Shown piece after piece: positions 5,263 to 9,187 of a stretch of DNA of 9,187 nucleotides. This DNA is from Clostridiales bacterium (GTDB lineage: Bacteria > Bacillota > Clostridia > Oscillospirales > Acutalibacteraceae): NCBI GenBank assembly GCA_019421725.1, contig JAHZES010000041.1, positions 1 to 9,187 of the forward strand, in the 5' to 3' direction. Position 1 is the stretch's first letter. Each line of letters opens with the position of its first letter. The translations under genes were made by a program, and so were the position numbers. The notes beneath the pieces are model-generated. The model ran no database searches and was not told the DNA's origin. It saw only the letters and a list, made by a program, of their open reading frames with translations.

Positions 5263-5414
5263 GTCATCAGATCAATGTATCGACGCAGCTTTTCTCCGGT
5301 GTTCAGCAGGTCGTTTTCATGATGGGCGGTCAATTGGACCCGAACCGGCAGAGAAATAAAATAGCTGCGGATATCGTCGTTTTCCATTAACAGCTCATGC
5401 AGATCCTTTGCCAT
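5238..5414 (-). CDS. small conserved-looking hypothetical protein (58 aa)
   Basis: This minus-strand frame encodes MAKDLHELLMENDDIRSYFI at its N-terminus, then SLPVRVQLTAHHENDLLN and a basic end. The ATG at 5414 has AAAGGA 9 bases upstream and a promoter candidate at 5439-5468. The pattern 'LHELLMEND..RSYFxSLPxxVQ' resembles short uncharacterised proteins I associate with clostridial genomes, which often carry an LPxxVQ core and a C-terminal helix. I cannot assign a function. There is no signal peptide, membrane segment or metal motif; it appears to be a soluble helical protein. It converges on the permease and ends inside the shared terminator. Confidence 0.7.
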   Translation of the reverse strand: MAKDLHELLMENDDIRSYFISLPVRVQLTAHHENDLLNTGEKLRRYIDLMTKRNPDGQ

Positions 5415-5438
5415 GCAAATCGTTCCTTTCCATTCAGA

Positions 5439-5468
5439 CTTATACTATTTTGCTCGAAAGGAATGCAA
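5439..5468 (-). promoter_or_regulatory. candidate promoter of the small minus-strand gene
   Basis: On the minus strand TTGCAT (5463-5468) and TATAAG (5439-5444) are 18 bases apart. Transcription would start near 5432, about 18 bases before the ATG, just enough to include the AAAGGA binding site. Confidence 0.55.
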
Positions 5469-5506
5469 TCATGCAAACGGCTGCCGGGGATTTTTTCGAA
5501 AACCGG

Positions 5507-5535
5507 TATTCAACTTCCCGAAAGTATGTTATACT
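5507..5535 (+). promoter_or_regulatory. candidate promoter of the tam-pyrB-pyrI run
   Basis: TATACT (5530-5535) is preceded by TGT (5527-5529), an extended -10 element. The -35 position, 17 bases upstream, holds only TATTCA (5507-5512). Placement 34 bases before the methyltransferase start, and the lack of a better candidate, support it. Confidence 0.5.
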
Positions 5536-5569
5536 ATAAAAAATCGGCGGAAAGCGAGTGGTGAAGACA

Positions 5570-6361
5570 ATGTCTGAATGGAATCCGGAGCAATATTTAA
5601 AATTTAGCACGGAACGAACACAACCCGCCATCGATCTGTTGAACCGGGTACGGTTGGAGTCCCCGGCAGAAGTGCTGGATATCGGCTGTGGACCGGGCAA
5701 CAGCACCGCCGAGCTGTGGCGCCGTTTTCCGAATGCGCGGATTCTCGGTGTTGATTCGTCAAAAAACATGATCGGAGCCGCAGCGGAACAGTACCCTGAG
5801 CTGGAGTTTGCGGTTTGCGACGCTTCAAGCGATCTGCCGGCGCTGGGGAGAAAATTTGATTTGGTTTTTTCCAATGCATGTATTCAATGGGTGCCGGAGC
5901 ACGGGCGCCTGATTCCGGAAATGATGAAAATCCTCCGCCCCGGAGGCGTTCTGGCGGTGCAGACGCCGATGAATTATGAGGAACCGATTCACCGGATTAT
6001 CGGGCAGACGGTGAATTCGGCCAAATGGAAGCCGCATTTTCCGAACCCGCGTATTTTTTACAATCTGACGCCCGGAGAATATTTTGACCTGCTTTCCGGG
6101 CTGACCGACGAGTTTTCACTCTGGTCGACCACGTATTATCATGTTATGCCGTCGCATGGGGCTATTCTGGAATGGTATCGCGCTACCGGGCTGCGGCCCT
6201 ATCTGGAGGCGCTGAAAACCGTATCGGAGCAAAAGGAGTTTGAACAGGAGATTTTTGCACAGGTGCAGCAGGCATATCCTATGCAAAAAAACGGAAAGAT
6301 CATTTTTCGCTTTCCAAGATTCTTTTTTACAGCAGTAAAGACGGAAAAGAGCTCAAAGTAG
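5570..6361 (+). CDS. tam: trans-aconitate 2-methyltransferase-like SAM-dependent methyltransferase
   Basis: Tam methylates trans-aconitate, a non-enzymatic isomer of cis-aconitate that inhibits aconitase, using S-adenosylmethionine. The 263-residue product follows E. coli Tam along its length: it starts MSEWNPEQYLKFSTER and has SAM motif I LDIGCGPGNST (36-46), GVDSSKNM (60-67), SNACIQWVPEH (101-111) and LRPGGVLAVQ (122-131). The Tam-specific stretches TTYYHVMPSH (187-196) and ATGLRPYL (205-212) are present, as is PMQKNGKIIFRFPR near the end. These C-terminal motifs separate it from generic class I methyltransferases, so the substrate call is fairly good but untested. The ATG at 5570 is preferred from the family N-terminus; GTG at 5558 or 5561 would add three or four residues and has comparable weak binding sites. 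No terminator separates it from pyrB. Confidence 0.87.
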   Translation: MSEWNPEQYLKFSTERTQPAIDLLNRVRLESPAEVLDIGCGPGNSTAELWRRFPNARILGVDSSKNMIGAAAEQYPELEFAVCDASSDLPALGRKFDLVFSNACIQWVPEHGRLIPEMMKILRPGGVLAVQTPMNYEEPIHRIIGQTVNSAKWKPHFPNPRIFYNLTPGEYFDLLSGLTDEFSLWSTTYYHVMPSHGAILEWYRATGLRPYLEALKTVSEQKEFEQEIFAQVQQAYPMQKNGKIIFRFPRFFFTAVKTEKSSK

Positions 6362-6424
6362 AAAGAGCTTCTGAAATCCAAAAACATAGTTTACTGATAT
6401 TTTTCTGCGAAAGGGGCAGACGGT

Positions 6425-7345
6425 ATGAAACATTTGATCGATCCGTTGGATCTGTCGGTCCAAGAAATTGATGGACTGATTGCGGTTGCACAGGACATTG
6501 AAAAAAATCCGGAGAAATATGCTCACCTTTGCGAGGGAAAAAAGCTTGCAACGCTTTTTTACGAGCCGAGCACCAGAACGCGTCTCAGTTTTGAAGCGGC
6601 AATGATGAATCTTGGCGGCAAGGTGCTGGGTTTTGCCTCGGCCGATTCCAGCAGCGCCGCAAAAGGGGAGAGCATTGCCGATACCATTCGCGTGGTCTCT
6701 TCCTTTGCCGACATCTGCGCGATACGCCACCCAAAGGAGGGTGCTCCGCAGGTTGCTGCGCAGTTTTCCGGGATCCCGGTAATCAACGCCGGTGACGGCG
6801 GACATCAGCATCCGACCCAGACGCGGACCGACCTGCTCACGATCAAAATGTTAAAGGGAAGGCTCAGCGACCTTACGATTGGCCTTTGCGGAGATCTGAA
6901 GTTCGGTCGTACCGTTCATTCGCAGATCAAGGCGCTGTCACGCTACCAGCGGATCCGTTTTGTACTGATTTCGCCGGAAGAGCTGCGGATTCCAAGCTAT
7001 ATCCGCGAAGAAGTGCTGCGTGCCAGGCAGATTCCGTTTGAGGAAGTGCGTCGCATGGAGCCTGTGCTGCCGGAGCTGGATATTCTGTATATGACCCGAG
7101 TGCAGAGGGAACGCTTTTTTAATGAAGAGGATTATATCCGTCTGAAGGATACTTATATTCTGGACAAACACAAGCTGCAGTATGCCCGGCCGGACACATA
7201 CATTCTTCATCCACTGCCCCGTGTGAACGAAATTTCTACCGAAGTGGATTCCGATCCGCGGGCGGCATACTTCCGCCAGGTACAGTACGGAGTTTATATC
7301 CGTATGGCGCTGATTCTGAAGCTTTTAAATATTCATGTGGACTGA
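6425..7345 (+). CDS. pyrB: aspartate carbamoyltransferase, catalytic subunit
   Basis: PyrB condenses carbamoyl phosphate and aspartate to N-carbamoyl-aspartate, the committed step of pyrimidine synthesis. The 306-residue protein has the carbamoyl-phosphate motif YEPSTRTRLSFEAAM (46-60) and the 80s loop SSSAAKGESIADT with Lys80, which in E. coli enters a neighbour's active site. It also has RHPKEG (101-106), GDGGHQHPTQ (123-132), GDLKFGRTVHS (156-166), the aspartate-binding MTRVQRERF (223-231) and HPLPRVNEI (262-270). AAGGGG lies 8 bases before the ATG. The 63-base gap after tam has no terminator and no clear promoter, so readthrough from tam is likely. I see no PyrR-type attenuator and no uridine-rich leader. 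pyrI follows after 26 bases, implying an allosteric PyrB-PyrI holoenzyme. Confidence 0.97.
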   Translation: MKHLIDPLDLSVQEIDGLIAVAQDIEKNPEKYAHLCEGKKLATLFYEPSTRTRLSFEAAMMNLGGKVLGFASADSSSAAKGESIADTIRVVSSFADICAIRHPKEGAPQVAAQFSGIPVINAGDGGHQHPTQTRTDLLTIKMLKGRLSDLTIGLCGDLKFGRTVHSQIKALSRYQRIRFVLISPEELRIPSYIREEVLRARQIPFEEVRRMEPVLPELDILYMTRVQRERFFNEEDYIRLKDTYILDKHKLQYARPDTYILHPLPRVNEISTEVDSDPRAAYFRQVQYGVYIRMALILKLLNIHVD

Positions 7346-7371
7346 ATAGCAGGAACAGGAGGTATGAAGTA

Positions 7372-7800
7372 ATGTTAAACGTGGATAGCCTGATGGACGG
7401 TATCGTGATTGATCACATTACTGCGGGCAAGGGAATGGAGATTTACCGTTACCTTCATCTGGATGAATATGATGGCAGTGTTGCCATTATCAAAAACGCC
7501 CGCAGCAGCAAAATGGGGAAAAAGGACATCATCAAAATTGAATCGGCGGAAAATATCAATTTTGATGTTCTTGGTTTTATTGATCCGAACGTGACCGTCA
7601 GCGTAATTCATGAGGGAAAGCTTGTGCGCAAGTTTCGGCTGGATCCTCCGGATAAGCTGGTCAATATCATTCGTTGTAAAAATCCGCGCTGCATTACCTC
7701 AGTGGAACCGGGAATCGATCAGATTTTTGTATTGACCGACCGATCTGCCAATACGTACCGCTGTACTTATTGTGAACAGGAGTATCGTTCCAAAGAATAA
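7372..7800 (+). CDS. pyrI: aspartate carbamoyltransferase, regulatory subunit
   Basis: PyrI binds CTP (feedback inhibition) or ATP (activation) and joins PyrB trimers into the regulated holoenzyme. The 142-residue chain has the N-terminal nucleotide-binding domain, including GIVIDHITAGKGMEIYRYL and MGKKDIIKIE. Its C-terminal zinc domain has C102, C107, C131 and C134 (CX4C-X23-CX2C), the same spacing as the E. coli zinc cysteines. AGGAGGT (7357-7363) lies 8 bases before the ATG, the best ribosome binding site in the operon. It is translated directly after pyrB, so the two chains are made together. It is slightly shorter at the N-terminus than the E. coli chain (153 residues). Confidence 0.96.
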   Translation: MLNVDSLMDGIVIDHITAGKGMEIYRYLHLDEYDGSVAIIKNARSSKMGKKDIIKIESAENINFDVLGFIDPNVTVSVIHEGKLVRKFRLDPPDKLVNIIRCKNPRCITSVEPGIDQIFVLTDRSANTYRCTYCEQEYRSKE

Positions 7801-7830
7801 CCCGTTTGCGGGACGAAAGGAAGTTTTGCA

Positions 7831-8895
7831 ATGTATCCGCCTTTCAACGGAGCAATGCCGCCGTCCGGATTTTATTACGGCGACCCGGAATATTTTGAAA
7901 AACAGCGGGAAAAACGCGCGGTTTCCCGCAGAGGAATTGGTATTGGTTTAGCGATTATTGGCATGCAGGTGCTGCCGTATCTTCTTACCACTGTTGCTGC
8001 GGCAGTTTTGAATGCAGCCGGGCTGATCGACCGTCGTGCAATTGACAACGGATACAGCGGAATGCAGCCGCTGACTTATTATATTTATTATTCGCTGCTG
8101 TACCTGTTGATGGTTACGCTGCCGTTTCTGATACTGATGCTATGCTTTCGCCTGCACTTTAGTCAGGTGATGCCGTTTCGCAAAACTGCGCGTCCGGGGC
8201 TGCTGGTGCTGGCCGGCGCAGGTGGTCTGGCAATGTGCATGGCCGCAAATTATCTGGCAACGCAGTATTCTGCGGTGATGGAGAGCATTGGAATTCCGAC
8301 TGATATGAGTTCCCTGCCGAAAGACGGGTCGCTCGTTTCTCAAATTTGCTATTTTGTCATTCTGGCGGTTCTTCCCGCTTTCGCTGAGGAATTTGCATTT
8401 CGCGGTGTGACGCTGCAGCTGCTGCGTCCCTATGGCGAAGCCTTTGCAGTGATTGGCTCGGCGTTTGCGTTCGGCGTAATGCACGGCACAGTCGTTCAGA
8501 TTCCGTTTGCATTTGCAGGCGGCCTGTTTTTCGGTTATGTCGCTGTGCGGACCGGCTCCATTTGGCCATCCGTTCTCCTGCATTTCCTGAATAATGCCCT
8601 TTCTTATTTTCAGGAGCTGATTCAGGATCATTCTGCGGAGTTTGTGTACCAGCAAACATCCACGGTTCTGCTTTACGTTCTTTTCCTTGCGGCGACTGTC
8701 TGCGGGTTGCTATGTCTTTCGGTCTTGCTGCATAAGGACAAAAATTTTTTCCGCACAAATCCGGATACGGCGCACCGCCTGAGCGACAGAGAAAAAATTG
8801 GGGCTTATATCGGCAATCCCGGTATGATTCTTGCGTTGATCGTGATCAGCATCAGCATGGTCGTTCAGATGGCGACAGCGGAAATGGGACTGTAA
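7831..8895 (+). CDS. CPBP-family intramembrane metalloprotease
   Basis: The 354-residue protein is a multi-pass membrane protein of the CPBP (CAAX protease and bacteriocin-processing, Abi/Rce1-like) family. The three conserved motifs are present in order: EExxxR as E186-E187...R191 in AEEFAFRG, FxxxH as F214...H218 in FGVMHG, and HxxxN as H251...N255 in LLHFLNNAL. These residues form the predicted metal-binding active site within the membrane. Hydrophobic segments occur near 37-60, 83-106, 122-142, 169-184, 203-217, 222-238, 245-260, 277-300 and 331-349. The first 30 residues are proline- and tyrosine-rich and polar, probably cytoplasmic. AAAGGAAG lies 7 bases before the ATG. It is 30 bases after pyrI and overlaps tadA by one base. 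The substrate is unknown. Confidence 0.88.
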   Translation: MYPPFNGAMPPSGFYYGDPEYFEKQREKRAVSRRGIGIGLAIIGMQVLPYLLTTVAAAVLNAAGLIDRRAIDNGYSGMQPLTYYIYYSLLYLLMVTLPFLILMLCFRLHFSQVMPFRKTARPGLLVLAGAGGLAMCMAANYLATQYSAVMESIGIPTDMSSLPKDGSLVSQICYFVILAVLPAFAEEFAFRGVTLQLLRPYGEAFAVIGSAFAFGVMHGTVVQIPFAFAGGLFFGYVAVRTGSIWPSVLLHFLNNALSYFQELIQDHSAEFVYQQTSTVLLYVLFLAATVCGLLCLSVLLHKDKNFFRTNPDTAHRLSDREKIGAYIGNPGMILALIVISISMVVQMATAEMGL

Positions 8896-9187
8896 TGGAG
8901 GAGCGTTTTATGCGGGCGGCGCTTGCTCTTGCAAGAGAGGCCGCAGCAGAAGGAGAAACCCCCGTTGGGGCAGGGGTGGTTTGCGGCGGTAAAATTGTCG
9001 GCAGCGGCCGAAATCGCCGGGAGCAGGATAAAAACGCGCTTTGTCATGCGGAAATAGAGGCCATTGACGAGGCGTGCCGCACGCTTGGGGGGTGGAGGCT
9101 TTGGCGATGTGAGCTTTATGTAACGCTTGAGCCGTGTCCCATGTGTGCCGGAGCGATTATCAATTCGAGGATCCCGCGGGTCTGGTT
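8895..9187 (+). CDS. tadA: tRNA-adenosine deaminase TadA, partial (3' end cut)
   Basis: TadA deaminates adenosine-34 of tRNA-Arg(ACG) to inosine. The first 97 codons are in the window. Visible are EGETPVGAGVV (20-29), the zinc/catalytic site CHAEIEA with H51 and general base E53, then TLEPCPMCAGA with zinc ligands C81 and C84. The ATG at 8895 overlaps the protease TAA by one base (TAATG), suggesting translational coupling. From this start the protein has MEERFMRAALALAREA, matching the family's usual N-terminal helix. A second in-frame ATG at 8910 has a much better ribosome binding site (GGAGGAG at 8897-8903, 6 bases upstream) but would remove five residues of that helix. The start is therefore not certain. 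The window ends inside the deaminase domain. Confidence 0.93.
   Translation, partial: MEERFMRAALALAREAAAEGETPVGAGVVCGGKIVGSGRNRREQDKNALCHAEIEAIDEACRTLGGWRLWRCELYVTLEPCPMCAGAIINSRIPRVW

Noticed and set aside
6369..6396. Possible promoter before pyrB (TTCTGA with TACTGA)
   Set aside because: Both hexamers are poor matches with no extended -10 element, so I could not support it as a feature.
7801..7812. CCCGTTTGCGGG mini-hairpin directly after pyrI
   Set aside because: It is only a four-pair stem and no T-tract follows, so it does not support a terminator between pyrI and the protease gene.
1..9187. Search for CRISPR arrays, insertion sequences, att sites, toxin-antitoxin pairs or a defence island
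   Set aside because: There are no regularly spaced repeats, transposase or integrase motifs, or defence domains. The partial tRNA at the left edge could be an integration target, but its 3' end is outside the window.

Overview
This window looks like ordinary chromosome from a low-to-mid GC Clostridia-type Firmicute, plausibly an Oscillospiraceae/Ruminococcaceae relative (inference). The evidence is sigma-A promoters with 17-bp spacers, AGGAGG-type ribosome binding sites, a purine riboswitch, a stand-alone PduL phosphotransacylase, a family 4 uracil-DNA glycosylase, and an aspartate carbamoyltransferase with a separate regulatory chain. I see no insertion sequence, phage gene, CRISPR array or integrase.

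Layout: the left edge holds the 5' two thirds of a minus-strand tRNA-Pro(GGG) with a near-consensus promoter. Next comes nagB (+) with its own promoter and an upstream region rich in short repeats that may be operators. A bidirectional terminator separates it from a minus-strand pair, mazG-like pyrophosphohydrolase then uracil-DNA glycosylase. Divergent from that pair is pduL (+), followed by a strong terminator. An isolated rhamnose mutarotase gene (-) has its own terminator.

From about 3395 to 3783 there is no gene. This stretch holds the rhaM promoter region, a strong plus-strand promoter, a guanine-type purine riboswitch and a terminator hairpin controlling an NCS2 guanine/hypoxanthine permease (+). 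A bidirectional terminator follows, overlapping the 3' end of a 58-codon minus-strand gene. The right third is one plus-strand run with no internal terminator: a trans-aconitate methyltransferase-like gene, pyrB, pyrI, a CPBP-family membrane protease and tadA, which is cut by the window end.

The genes are mostly small independent units for amino-sugar use, nucleotide salvage, pyrimidine synthesis, acyl-phosphate metabolism and tRNA or DNA maintenance. Purine uptake under riboswitch control, ATCase, and the mazG/UDG pair give a loose nucleotide theme, but the units are separately transcribed. I found no convincing undescribed multi-gene system. The points most worth a second look are an A-to-G change at the base before the specificity cytosine of the riboswitch, the repeat-rich nagB upstream region, and the small minus-strand gene whose stop codon lies in a terminator loop.
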